This document shows, in pieces, positions 8,414 to 18,483 of a stretch of DNA of 35,066 bases (positions are counted from its first letter, which is position 1; every line of letters starts with the position of its first letter). The stretch is taken from NCBI GenBank assembly GCA_030849805.1, contig JASANZ010002024.1:1-35066 (forward strand), written 5' to 3'. Under the pieces are notes generated by a model, which saw nothing but the letters and a program-made list of their open reading frames with translations, did not search any database and was not told where the DNA came from. The translations under genes were made by a program, and so were the position numbers. The stretch comes from Sergeia podlipaevii (lineage: Eukaryota; Euglenozoa; Kinetoplastea; Trypanosomatida; Trypanosomatidae).

Positions 8414-10912
8414 TTAGTTTGGCATCAGCAGGCGAGCAACGGCATCAAAGCCAGCCTCCTTCGCGCACTCTGCCGCCGTCATGCCGCGGTAGTTTCGCAT
8501 ATTCAGCAGCAGCGGCCCGGCGGTCGGATGTGTGTAGCGTAGCCACTGTGCAACGAGAACCTGCCCGCCGCACGCCGTAGCGTGTAAGATGGTGTTGCCA
8601 CTCTTGTTAGCCACAAGGGTACGCAAATCTACTACAGGAGGCGCGGGCGAATTTGAGAGCAAGATCTGCATGATGTGCAGCTGTCCGTGCCAGGCAGCAA
8701 TGTGAAGCAGCGTGCGTCCTGCATAGTCTACGCATTGTGCAAAGCCATCCACCAGCAGCGGGTCAGCAGCGCGAAGCTTCTTGAAGATTTCCACGTCTGA
8801 CCCAGACGCCGCGGCTTCAAAAAGATACTGGCGGTCTGCGTAGATCGTCGTCGCTGCGTCCACGGCACCATCGTGAAGGGATTTCACAGCTGCCACCGCC
8901 GCGAGCGGCTGTCCATGTTGACCCTTGCGGGAAGCTGCTGCGTGTAGGACCGACGAAGCCGCAAAGGATACCTTCCCGGCACCTTGGCAAGGAAGAGGAC
9001 CCACCTTACCGCCACCGCTGCTGCCTCCATCTAAAAGGGATCCAACACCGGCACCGTGGTTGGGATTGTACGCGGGGTGAGGAGCACCGATAGAGGCGGT
9101 GACGGGGACTGCCGCCGAAATGAGTAAGGCGGCTGCATCCCCCTTCGAAGTTGCGGGAACCACGAAAGAACTAACAGGAACAGTGGTGACGAACGTCCCG
9201 GTGGTAGGGGGAGGCTGCTGAGGAGAAGGGCCAGCTGAAAAAGCAGGAGTCTCGGAGACTTCGAGCAACGGAGAGGTCTTGCTGCCGAAGATCGCCGCAG
9301 AGGGAAAAGCGGCGCTGGCGCGTTGCGAGGTGGCCATGGACACGGACGGGGTCGTTGTGCGGCTTGTCGAGGTGCTAGCGCTCAGTGGCTGTGAGCGCGG
9401 CGCCACGGCTACTGGCAATGCCCCTGGGCTGACAGTCGGGCTCACCCTCTGACCAGCTTGAGCAACGCCAGAGGCAGGCGGCATGGTATTAGGAGAAAGC
9501 ATCGGTGGGACAAGCTGGCCTACACCCCTGTTGCTGAGCTCAACAGAAAGCGACGCAGACGGCGCTCCAAACATCGGCTGTGAAGACTGATGGAAACCAT
9601 CAATGCTTGGTTGTGCTGCCATCATCTTCTGGAGCGCAAGCGCCGGCGCGTTGGCGGCGGAGGAGTAGAGTGAAGAGTTGGGTGTGGTGGCGAGAGCGCT
9701 GTTGTGGAACGAGGCATTAGGCGACGGGACCTGTGCCGCGGAGCCATGAAGGCTGCTGCTGGGTGCCAGCACAACGTTGGGGACGCCGGAGATAACAGGG
9801 GGCATCGCGTTGGCGCCGGCAGACGCGGGAGTGACGGCGGTAGGTGCCAAGGCGACGGTAGAGTGGACAGAGCTTGGGAACTGTTGCTGCTGCTGCTGCT
9901 GAGACCCGTCCTGCCCAGGTGGGGCCACAGAGCTCCACGGGGATGGAATAGGGGTGGGAAGAGCATTATTGGCATAAAACATCTCTTGTGGAGCAGAGGA
10001 AGGAATAGCAGAGGCGACAACAGGCACAGGTGGTGGGGTCCTCACACCAGGAACAGGATAGCTGACAAACCCGGGGACATCCATTGTATTCATTGGCACT
10101 GGCGCAGGCGTCTCAGGTGGCGCAGGGGCACACTGTGGCACCAAGAAGGCCGCGGTAGCGGGTGGTCGAGCGGCGGACAGCATCGGTGGCGTAAGCTGCT
10201 CAACAAGAGAGCCGGAAGACGGCGTCGGCACAGCATTCATGCTAACGTGAGGCGAAGGCGCGGGAGGTGGCAAGGCAGCAGCAGCAGCACTCGGAGTCCC
10301 GTTTGGGGTAGTCGTTGTGGTGGTGACGCTGTAGTTAGTCGGCGCAGTGCCAGCAATATACGGCGTTGGAGCAGGCAGGGCTGGGGTTCCTGCAATGCTA
10401 ATTGCAGGAGGGGTCACGAGTGGCACCGAAGGTGGGTTAGACGAAGAAGATCCTTTGCTGACTAGTGAGTGATCCGCAGCCGCAGGAGCCTCGCCCGTAG
10501 CCTCCGCCGCAGGCATTTCCGTTGCCTCGTACGATACGTACAACTTGCCACAACCTTCCGGTGCCCGTTGTGCGAGTGACGCGTTCCCGCCGTGACTGAG
10601 CTGCACCACAGTGTCCTTCTGTAAAAGAGAAAACAAAGTAATGGTCGCGCTGCCAAGAGGGTCCTCCACGTCAACATAGGGGAGTTTATTCAAAACGCTC
10701 AAGGTGATAATTGTGGGCAGCTGGCACGACATGAAAGTAAAAGTGCTATCATACAAAGGGTTGATCGTCTTATTCATCACTGGAGTGCTTGCTGACTGAG
10801 TGCCGATGGTGACCGTGACGTACGGGTTGGAAGTGCCTCCGGGGTTTAAAGCGACAAGGCCCTCAGCCTTGCGTACAGTGAAGACAATCTTTGCTGTAGT
10901 GGCGTAGCTCAT
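8414..10912 (-). CDS. C2 domain-ankyrin repeat protein
   Basis: This 832-aa protein starts with a C2 domain (about residues 4-115). Recognisable parts are the strand and loop VRKAEGLVAL, then TSNPYVTVTIG, NPLYDSTFTF and DPLGSATITLF. The C-terminus has about four ankyrin repeats (about 692-832), including AGRTLLHIAAWHGQLHIMQI and GNTILHATACGGQVLVAQWL. Between them lie about 570 residues rich in Pro, Ser, Ala and Thr with a short Gln run, probably disordered. C2 domains bind membranes or proteins and ankyrin repeats bind proteins, so a membrane-associated scaffold is the likely role. In loop 1 the usual Ca-ligand Asp residues read Asn (NPGGTSNPY), while loop 3 keeps DVED, so calcium binding is probably weak or absent. 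The start is the first ATG after a predicted splice acceptor 43 nt upstream. The architecture is well supported; the cellular process is unknown. Confidence 0.9.
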   Translation of the reverse strand: MSYATTAKIVFTVRKAEGLVALNPGGTSNPYVTVTIGTQSASTPVMNKTINPLYDSTFTFMSCQLPTIITLSVLNKLPYVDVEDPLGSATITLFSLLQKDTVVQLSHGGNASLAQRAPEGCGKLYVSYEATEMPAAEATGEAPAAADHSLVSKGSSSSNPPSVPLVTPPAISIAGTPALPAPTPYIAGTAPTNYSVTTTTTTPNGTPSAAAAALPPPAPSPHVSMNAVPTPSSGSLVEQLTPPMLSAARPPATAAFLVPQCAPAPPETPAPVPMNTMDVPGFVSYPVPGVRTPPPVPVVASAIPSSAPQEMFYANNALPTPIPSPWSSVAPPGQDGSQQQQQQQFPSSVHSTVALAPTAVTPASAGANAMPPVISGVPNVVLAPSSSLHGSAAQVPSPNASFHNSALATTPNSSLYSSAANAPALALQKMMAAQPSIDGFHQSSQPMFGAPSASLSVELSNRGVGQLVPPMLSPNTMPPASGVAQAGQRVSPTVSPGALPVAVAPRSQPLSASTSTSRTTTPSVSMATSQRASAAFPSAAIFGSKTSPLLEVSETPAFSAGPSPQQPPPTTGTFVTTVPVSSFVVPATSKGDAAALLISAAVPVTASIGAPHPAYNPNHGAGVGSLLDGGSSGGGKVGPLPCQGAGKVSFAASSVLHAAASRKGQHGQPLAAVAAVKSLHDGAVDAATTIYADRQYLFEAAASGSDVEIFKKLRAADPLLVDGFAQCVDYAGRTLLHIAAWHGQLHIMQILLSNSPAPPVVDLRTLVANKSGNTILHATACGGQVLVAQWLRYTHPTAGPLLLNMRNYRGMTAAECAKEAGFDAVARLLMPN

Positions 10913-12470
10913 GATCAGTCTACCTTTTTTCTTATTTATTTATTTATTTTTGTCTCTGTGGTGGTAGTGGTGTAATTGAGAAAAGAAAGAAAAATAAACG
11001 TCAAGAAAAGTAGCGGCCGTGTACGCGTGAATATTTAAAAAAAAAAAAAATCTCCAGTTTGTTAATCTCCTTCTTGCAGAACAATATATAAATACAAGAA
11101 TACAGAAGTGTTCTTAATAATAATAAAAGAAAATGACTCCTCGTAAAAAGATAATGCGAAGTTCCTTCTTGCTATTGAAATCTATTTTTTGTTTCGTTGA
11201 AATGTTTCAAAAACTAATATATGTGCGTTCACAGGAAGAAAAGAGTAGAAGAAAAATACTAAAAAAGACAAAAAGAAAAAAAAACTCAAATTTTCAAAAA
11301 AAAAAAAAATTGGTCTTGTTTGTTGATTTGTTTTGTTGGTGATAGTTTTGTCTTCTCTTTATATTCCGAAGAAAGAAAAAAAAAAAAGAAGAAAAGAGGC
11401 AACGAGCAGAAGGATAGTCCTTTGATAAACAAAAATAAAGAAAGAAACTATTGAAAGAGAGAAAAAAAATTCGTGACTGGAGCCGGTTTGTCAAGAATTG
11501 CTAACTTACAACTGTCAAAGTACTAGCTTGCTAACAGATGGATATAAAAAAAAAAAAAGAGGAGAAAGAGAAAGAAGAAAAATATCAAAAACAGAAAAAT
11601 ATCAAAAAAAAAAAAGGAAAGTAGAGCAAAAATGAAATAAAGATGTAACACAGCTGGAGCGATAACTTACTATTTATTTTTACTTTTCAAAAGTCTTGTA
11701 GTGACATTTATATGTGAATGTCCGCAGTATATGAGAAATTCATTTTTGTGCTCGTTTTCTTTAAAATATTTTCTATTTTCTGTTGTATTTGTAAAGCAAT
11801 AATGATAAGGGGATACATTCAGACAAAAAAAAAAGCTGAAGAACAAGCTGTTTCATTCAATGTGGGTTTGTTTCTGTATGTGTGCTTCCCTCCCCCCTAC
11901 TACATCTTCGTCGATTGTTGCTGATTCTTTTTCCTTCCTTTCGTATTACCACATTTACCTCTCTTCTCATCCTCCTCATTATCTATTGTAGACATATGCG
12001 ACAGTACAATTTTATTCGTAAAATTTTGTATGTAGCTGAAGAAAAAAAAAAAAACATGTGTAACTAAGCTGCCACACTATTGTCCCAAAGAAGAAAAAAA
12101 AAAAAAAGTAGATAAATATAGCAAGCAATACACACACGATAAAAGAAAAAAAAGAAAAAAAAGAGTTGATGGTACAAAGAAAGAAAAAAAAAAAAAACGA
12201 GGTGAACTCAACATGTATAGCAACAATAATAATATTATTATCAACACAATCCATATACCTACCTGATGTACCCACTCGGTACATATAGAATCATAGGGGT
12301 CAACGAGCAGAGGGAGAGGGGGAAGAGCATGGCTGATAAATACAAAAGCAATCAAACAAAGAAAAAGATACAAAAAAAAATTTTTTAAAAAAAAGACTCA
12401 CTTCTATTCAGCAACAGACGCTTTTTCTTTCTATGTGTATACCAAAAAAAAGGGTACTGTGTAAAGAGCG
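10913..12470. other. 1.6-kb spacer, no gene recognised
   Basis: This is the 3'UTR of the 1486-aa protein gene plus the 5'UTR of the C2-ankyrin gene. It is dominated by A-rich plus-strand (T-rich RNA) homopolymers of 8-14 bases. Reading frames of 60-98 codons on both strands are Lys- or Phe-rich repeat translations. I see no RNA gene. Confidence 0.55.
10956..10998 (-). promoter_or_regulatory. Predicted trans-splice acceptor of the C2-ankyrin gene
   Basis: The minus strand has a pyrimidine tract TTTATTTTTCTTTCTTTTCTC (10998-10978), and the next AG is in CACAG (AG at 10957-10956). The 5'UTR would be about 43 nt. A T14 tract lies further upstream at 11037-11050. Confidence 0.6.
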
Positions 12471-15400
12471 TTAGTGCACAACCGTCACCGGAGCGGACAT
12501 CATCCCACTCACCAAAGATGCCTGCGTGCCGCTCTCCGTTCTCTGTCTTTCCCCCTCTCCGCTAGCTACAGCGCCACCAGCAGTAGCAGCATCTGCCTCT
12601 CCATCGCCTAGTGGTATGGCCCCACAGTCTCTCAACCATGTCTCAGACGTTACGCGTTGCTGCTCTAGTGCTTCAAGACGCTGCTTCAGCTCTGCAGCTT
12701 GTTGGCTACTTCGCTGCTTGAAGGAGGGCGTGCTCGTTTCACCGCCTTCAGCAACTGTACTGCCGCGGCTATCCACAGGTCCGAGTTGCGCCGTAGTCAG
12801 CGCAATTGCCACATCCAGGTCCTCTCGCACACGTGCAGCATGACATAAGCGAACAGCTATGCGAGAGCGGAGGGCCCATACCATTGGATTGAAAGGATTG
12901 TACATGAGCGAGCAGCTCGCTGCTTCGTAAGCCTGCACGGCCATAGAAGGCGACAACTCGCTCAGTGCAAACGCGATCAAGTGGAAAGTCTCCGCAAGGT
13001 ACTTGTAGCGCCGAACACGATGCTCTTTGGAAACGACTTCCTGTTTTCCGCCAGCCCCGCTGCCTCGTGATGGTTTCTTCAATGGTGACGTAGTGGCGGC
13101 TCCGCTAGACGCGTGTGTGGGTGCTTCTGCCAAGAAAGAAGCCGTCGTCACGTTTGGCTCGTGCTGCTGCTGCTTCTGCTGATGTGTTACTTCCGTCCTC
13201 TCCTCTTTGGTTCCAGAGACGCCACTCAAGCCTTCACTCTTGCTGATATCGTTGTTGTTGTTGTTGTTGTTATTGCTCGCGTCGCCGCTGCTGCTGCTCA
13301 CATTCCTCTGCGGTAGTTGCAGTTGTGCTTGCAACGGTTGCTGTTGCTGCTGCCTTTCCTCAGGAAGAACTCCCTCCTCCGCGCCTAGGTCGACTGCTTG
13401 CACCGGCTGCATGGCAGCTTCGTCGACGTCCAGCGTGAGCAACAACACGCAAACATAGGCCTTCCGTATCGCCTTCCACAAGGCGCGACGAAGCATGTGA
13501 TAGCCCTGTCGCTGTGGTTGGCTCGGGGCGGCAGAGACAGGATAGAACTCTGCAGTCCTGGCTACTTCATCAAAGGAACCGGGCTTGCTGGGGTCAATGC
13601 GAGCCGCCAGAAGCTGAGAACTGCTCGCCTCTCGCACTGACAAGCCACCGCCAACGCTGCCGCTGCTGACATTAGCGCCGTCACCGCCGCCACTCGTCAC
13701 GCCAGCAGTGCTGCTCATATTGTTTGAAGAAGTAGAAAAAGGCGGACCAGTGTTCATTGGAGAGGCACTGCCGGAACTCGTGTCAACGTTTGTGCTCCCG
13801 TTGCCTGCCTCGCCAAGCAGCACTGAGGCCCAACTATTTCGGCCCTTCGTCAGACGACTTTGAAACTTACTCAGTGTACTGCGTGGATGCTCCCGCCCTG
13901 GCAGGTCCATTGCACCGGCAACTTGTGAAGAAAGACCGAAAAGTCGGCTGGTTTCATAAAATTCAAGCAGTGCGCATATGTTCGACGTGAGCGCACGCAC
14001 GGTTGTCAAAGATACGCTCGTGTTGACGCAGAAAAACGATTCCGCGGTCACCACCGAGCTCCGCACAGAGTGCTTGCACTGGACATGAAATCGATGCTCC
14101 TCGCGACGCAGTGTCACCAGCGGCGCCATGACGAGATGATAATCGTAAAGAGCCGGTGTCACCACAGCGCTACTACCTCCCACCGCGGCAGAGGAGGGTG
14201 TCGCCGCTGCCGTTGCTGTTGCTGCTGTTGTTGACATTATAGACGCCGCCTTCTTGCCTACTGCACCTGCCGGCAAAGCTGTGTTGCTGCCGATACTGCT
14301 GCCGGCACCAGCGGCGGCATCAAGCTCGAATTGCTGAGGAGTGCTCGCTGTAGCCGAGAGTGTAGCGGGAGAGAGCACCGAGGAGGTCAGCGGCGCGCCA
14401 GCTGGGGTAAGTGAAGGGTTGCAAAAGGAGGAAGAGTCGATCTCTTCTACTGCCAATGGGACCCCGTGCACGGTCCGCTCACGTTGCAGCGCTGCGTCTA
14501 CCCGCGACAGCACCGCGACCGCCTCCTCTCTCACAGCGCGCACAATGTTAGACATGAGGTAGTCATCATCGGTTTGACTGCCATGAAACACAACGCACGA
14601 GGCGGTAATGCGATGCGAGGCGCCTTGCAGAGCCATGTCAAGCCAGCACGGCATACGCAGTGAACCCATCATGACCTTTTCAACTAGAGGGAACTGCACG
14701 TAGGAGCCACTCAACGCGCAGAATATAGAGACGTGATAAGTAATGAGCGCAGAGTCCATTGGGCACTTCATGAGATCTTCCTGGATGTATTGTAGAGCCG
14801 GGGGCAGAGCGGCAGAAACAGCAGAAGCAGCCGCCTCGAATCTCAAAGAAGGCGGCATAGAGGTTGTAGCAGCGGTAGTGTTTGTCCGTGCGGCGGCACC
14901 ACCATCCACGTTGAAACGGTTGATGCTCGCCTGAGAACTGAGAAAGCCAGAGGGATGTGAAGTATCAACCTTCCCGCCTACTACCTCCTCACCACCAAGA
15001 CCCATCACGTATTCCACCGCATCCGCCAGCGTGTAGGTGTCGAATGCGTAAGTAGTATCCCCCTCCTCCGAGACAGACAGTGACGTCATGACTGCCGAGG
15101 TCTCCGCGCTGCTGCTGACGACGGTGTTGCCGCTAATAAAAGCGGCGCTGGGAGAAGGAGAAGCTCCTTCTCTTCCGCTTGCAGGCCGCGGCGAGGAGGG
15201 AGAAGCTGCAGAAAGAGAGGATGCGCTACTCGAACCACGCACGCACCATCTCCGATCAACGCTAGAGTGCATTACTCTGTTCCCCAAAGCACACATCACC
15301 GCGGCCAGCAGCGCTCGACGCGCAGACAGCACAGTCGGCGCGCTCACCGCTGAGGCAGGCGAGTCATCCCGAGCAGCGACCTTCACTGCGGCCGCAGCCG

Positions 15401-16931
15401 CTCCTCCTCTAACGCCAGCAGAATCATACGTACTTCCGTGCATAATGCGTTCAATGCGCTCGAGCAGCGAGGAAGACAAAGGATGGGACGATAGTGGCTT
15501 CACCACGCACGGTGACGGGACGGCGTTTGGAGCGCAACCGCTGCCACACGTAGTGTCTTGAGAAGTGTGGCAACAGTAGCAGCCGCTGCACAGCACGCTA
15601 CGTGTAAAGAACAAAAACGGGTTGATACCGGTGCGCACCGGGGAGGTCGGTAGGGCGAGCACCTGTGGCTGAGTGAAGGCAAGTGGCGATATGGAGGGAT
15701 CAGACTGCTGCTGCCGCTGTTGTGGGGGAAAATGCGTAGATGTAGAGATGTTGGGCTTGACAAAATACTGAGAGAGGTGTCGTGCCGGGGGTACTGTGAT
15801 CACACGTGGCGAACGCGCGTTCAGACGGATGGTAACCGACAACGGGAGTGTGCCAGCATGCTTCACCAGACGAGGTACGAGTCGGTACCCGGGGGCCAAC
15901 GTACTGCTCGACACTTCTGATTTCGTTTTCCACTGTGAGTACTCGCATGTGGCGGGGGAGTCAATCAAAAATGTTGCGGTCTCACCCACCACCATGGAAG
16001 CAATCGCAACGTCCAAGCCAGAGAGTATCGAAGATGGATGCGTACCACTGCCCTCCCCAACGCCGATGATCACGTCCCGCGCGGAGCTGGTGTGTGTATA
16101 CTTTTCCTCTTCCTCACACAGATGCAGGTTCAGCGTGCGTGTGGTGCGTGCTGCGTGAAAAGCCCGCTGGAAGGCCTCCGCCACCCCACTATGCGCCTCG
16201 CTGGCGCTGAGAACTTTCTCCAGCGCATTCTTATGAACAGCGCAGGTGACCATGGGAGTAAATTCGGAGCTCTCCGGCACGACCTCTTCCACCGCGTTAA
16301 GGCGCTGGCTTCGCATCTGTGCCAACACCGGATCGCGCTGCCTTCTCTGACGTGCCTCTTCGCTCATAAGGCGTCCAACGCGCGCGGAGTAGTCAAAATT
16401 AACGAGCAACGGCTCACGAGGGCAGAGGCAACGCTGAACGACTTCACCGTAGCACGACGCCCTCAATGGCGGCGCTGAAGCAGTAACAGCAGCAGCGGCA
16501 GCGGCAGCCGTCTCCTCTCCCTTCCCACATCCATCAATATGCAGAGGTGAAGTAGAGTGAGTTGCATTATCATGCTCTGCGAGGGGGTGCTGAGACGGAG
16601 AAGTGGAAGTGCTCAGTGCACCTTCACGTCTCGCGGTGGCAGCAGCAGCAACAGGCGTAAAGCCGTAGCGGTCCCCAAGCACACTCTGCATGTAGTGCTC
16701 CAAGGATCCATTGCGATAGTAATTGTAAAAGACATCTGCCCCTGTCGCGCGCACCTTGAACACGGAGGCGTTGAGGTAGATGCCGTGGAGGGGAACGCCT
16801 GCGGGGATAGTAGTGGAAGCAGCATTGTGAGTTGGCTGCGATTGAGAAGAGTGCTGTTGCTGAGGCATCATTGAAGTGCTTCCGACACCAGCACCAAGCG
16901 GTACTCCTGCGGGGGATCTGTGAGAGCTCAT
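12471..16931 (-). CDS. Large protein with possible FKBP-like and TPR-like regions
   Basis: I do not recognise this 1486-aa protein as a named gene. A segment at about residues 240-335 resembles an FKBP fold: VIIGVGEGSG, then ILSGLDVAIASMVVGETATF, matching the family pattern of a conserved Gly-Leu/Trp, an alpha helix and a MxxGE turn. A weaker second match is at about 739-786 (GSLRMPCWLDMALQGASH). The C-terminal part (about 1310-1385) resembles TPR helices: AVQAYEAASCSLMYNPFNPM, then WALRSRIAVRLCHAA. If real, this is the FKBP-FKBP-TPR order of FKBP51/52-type cochaperones, stretched by long Ser/Ala/Gln/Asn-rich linkers including an Asn8 run. Peptidyl-prolyl isomerase activity is not supported because active-site aromatics are not evident. 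The frame extends upstream to 17003 only through a GTG codon and a translated poly-T tract, so the ATG at 16931 is taken as the start. Confidence 0.82.
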   Translation of the reverse strand: MSSHRSPAGVPLGAGVGSTSMMPQQQHSSQSQPTHNAASTTIPAGVPLHGIYLNASVFKVRATGADVFYNYYRNGSLEHYMQSVLGDRYGFTPVAAAATARREGALSTSTSPSQHPLAEHDNATHSTSPLHIDGCGKGEETAAAAAAAVTASAPPLRASCYGEVVQRCLCPREPLLVNFDYSARVGRLMSEEARQRRQRDPVLAQMRSQRLNAVEEVVPESSEFTPMVTCAVHKNALEKVLSASEAHSGVAEAFQRAFHAARTTRTLNLHLCEEEEKYTHTSSARDVIIGVGEGSGTHPSSILSGLDVAIASMVVGETATFLIDSPATCEYSQWKTKSEVSSSTLAPGYRLVPRLVKHAGTLPLSVTIRLNARSPRVITVPPARHLSQYFVKPNISTSTHFPPQQRQQQSDPSISPLAFTQPQVLALPTSPVRTGINPFLFFTRSVLCSGCYCCHTSQDTTCGSGCAPNAVPSPCVVKPLSSHPLSSSLLERIERIMHGSTYDSAGVRGGAAAAAVKVAARDDSPASAVSAPTVLSARRALLAAVMCALGNRVMHSSVDRRWCVRGSSSASSLSAASPSSPRPASGREGASPSPSAAFISGNTVVSSSAETSAVMTSLSVSEEGDTTYAFDTYTLADAVEYVMGLGGEEVVGGKVDTSHPSGFLSSQASINRFNVDGGAAARTNTTAATTSMPPSLRFEAAASAVSAALPPALQYIQEDLMKCPMDSALITYHVSIFCALSGSYVQFPLVEKVMMGSLRMPCWLDMALQGASHRITASCVVFHGSQTDDDYLMSNIVRAVREEAVAVLSRVDAALQRERTVHGVPLAVEEIDSSSFCNPSLTPAGAPLTSSVLSPATLSATASTPQQFELDAAAGAGSSIGSNTALPAGAVGKKAASIMSTTAATATAAATPSSAAVGGSSAVVTPALYDYHLVMAPLVTLRREEHRFHVQCKHSVRSSVVTAESFFCVNTSVSLTTVRALTSNICALLEFYETSRLFGLSSQVAGAMDLPGREHPRSTLSKFQSRLTKGRNSWASVLLGEAGNGSTNVDTSSGSASPMNTGPPFSTSSNNMSSTAGVTSGGGDGANVSSGSVGGGLSVREASSSQLLAARIDPSKPGSFDEVARTAEFYPVSAAPSQPQRQGYHMLRRALWKAIRKAYVCVLLLTLDVDEAAMQPVQAVDLGAEEGVLPEERQQQQQPLQAQLQLPQRNVSSSSGDASNNNNNNNNDISKSEGLSGVSGTKEERTEVTHQQKQQQHEPNVTTASFLAEAPTHASSGAATTSPLKKPSRGSGAGGKQEVVSKEHRVRRYKYLAETFHLIAFALSELSPSMAVQAYEAASCSLMYNPFNPMVWALRSRIAVRLCHAARVREDLDVAIALTTAQLGPVDSRGSTVAEGGETSTPSFKQRSSQQAAELKQRLEALEQQRVTSETWLRDCGAIPLGDGEADAATAGGAVASGEGERQRTESGTQASLVSGMMSAPVTVVH

Positions 16932-17098
16932 CAAAGAAAAAAAAAAAAAGCAAACAAGGAAAAAAAGCTTTGTGGACCTTCTCACCTTCGCAAAGATACA
17001 CACCTCACTGCCGGCCTATTTTTCCTTTCTAAGAATATAATAATTATGAAAGATGGAAAAATAGCAAGCCTGAACGAATCAAAACCAAAAAAAAGCTG

Positions 17099-17136
17099 CT
17101 AAACCAAAGGATGTAGCGCAGAAGGAAAAAAAAAAA
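17099..17136 (-). promoter_or_regulatory. Predicted trans-splice acceptor of the 1486-aa protein gene
   Basis: The minus strand has a pyrimidine tract T11CCTTC (17136-17121) and then TTTAG with the AG at 17100-17099. The 5'UTR would be about 167 nt. A second T13 tract (about 16936-16948) lies immediately before the ATG, with no AG between it and the start codon. Confidence 0.5.
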
Positions 17137-17432
17137 TTTGCCTCTTTCGACTCTCCCTCTCTCCCCTTTTTATTTTTCTTTTTTGTCTGTATCGCAGCAA
17201 TTTGTCAATAAAAAGAGTATATAAAGGTGGTTTGTGGTGGGAAGAGGGGATGGAGGGAGGAAGGAAGGAAGGAAAGAGAAAAAAAAATAGAGAGATAACA
17301 AAAATGAAACAAATACAAAAAAAAAGAATGAAACGCTACGAAACGAAAAGAACAACAACAAAAAAAAATGTTCTGCTACTTTGCGCCTGGCGTTGTTCAC
17401 CCTAGATATTATAGAAATATAGGCGTATGCGG

Positions 17433-17457
17433 TTGTGTGTGTGTGTGTGTGTGTGTG
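17433..17457. repeat. (TG)12 microsatellite
   Basis: A TG dinucleotide run in the spacer, followed by imperfect TG repeats to about 17475. Confidence 0.9.
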
Positions 17458-17929
17458 AGTGTGTGTATGTGTGTTGTATGTTATATCTGCTATTTGTGAA
17501 AGCTAAATTTTTGTTGAGTGTGTAATGAAAAAAAAAAAGTAAGGGAGGGAGGACAAAATATAAAACAATTGGGAAGACCTTACAAAAAAAGAAAAAATAT
17601 ATATTTATTTATAAGCACGATGACAGGAATTTCCATTTTACGGGCTTTCATAAAAAAAAGGTAAAGAAAAGCAAGTCAAATGCTCTGAAAAAAAAAAGAG
17701 GGAGTCCATAACATTTTCTTTTATAGGCGCGAAAAAAGATTGGCCAACAAAATTGAGTGATATAAAAAAAATAAAAAAATAAATTACGCTACGTTGTGTC
17801 GGGAGAAATCTCTGTGAGTCAGATGAAAGTAAAAATGAACAGCACATTACAATAGTAACACCAACTGATATTGTTCAAAAAAATAAAATAAAATAAAAAA
17901 AGAACATGCAAAAATACAATCACAGCAAA

Positions 17930-17958
17930 AATAATAATAATAATAATAATAATAATAA
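17930..17958. repeat. (AAT)n microsatellite
   Basis: About nine AAT triplets in the spacer, downstream of the 2427-aa protein gene in RNA sense. Confidence 0.9.
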
Positions 17959-18177
17959 AGTCCCTACTGATGCTTGCTGCATCCAATCTTGTACCCACCC
18001 CTCTTTCAATCTTTCTGTTTCACTGCCACGCAGCCTCGCGGTCTATCACGCAGTGAGCAACGAACATCAACGCTAGCAACAACAACAACAACAAAAAAGG
18101 CTCTTCTCCATCTCTTTTCCTTTCCCTTTCTTCACCGTCAAATTACTATATTTTTTCTTTTTCATAATGATTTTTTC

Positions 18178-18452
18178 CTAATTGCGAGGACCTCTGTTAT
18201 AGTTGTCACCGCCGGTATCGTTCTGATAGTGGCCACGGTTCATCTGCTGCTGCCGTTGCTGGGGTCGTCCACCGCGTGAGCCACTGCTGCCAGACCGTTG
18301 GCTATCCCAGTTATTGCTTTTGTGGTGGTTGGCCTCTCTAGGGCTGTTGTTGCTGTTGCCCCTGCGCTGATATCCATTAACCCTACTTCTGCTATGGTCA
18401 GTGGTCCCCCTGTTGTTTGAGCCACCTCGGCGATTGCCCTGAGAAGTTTGCG

Positions 18453-18483
<31 letters not shown>

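Larger units (their letters stand above)
16932..18177. other. 1.2-kb spacer, no gene recognised
   Basis: This is the 3'UTR of the 2427-aa protein gene and the 5'UTR of the next gene. It contains a (TG)n run at 17433-17457, an (AAT)n run at 17930-17958, and many A/T homopolymers. Frames of 60-76 codons are low-complexity translations. Confidence 0.55.

Noticed and set aside
9704..10465. 253-codon plus-strand open frame (Arg/Gly/Trp-rich)
   Set aside because: It is the antisense of the Pro/Ser-rich linker of the C2-ankyrin gene. Its composition is typical of a shadow frame, and no other gene runs on the plus strand.
16932..17003. 24-codon N-terminal extension of the 1486-aa protein
   Set aside because: It begins at GTG, not ATG, and encodes a translated pyrimidine tract (runs of Phe). 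The ATG at 16931 is the realistic start.
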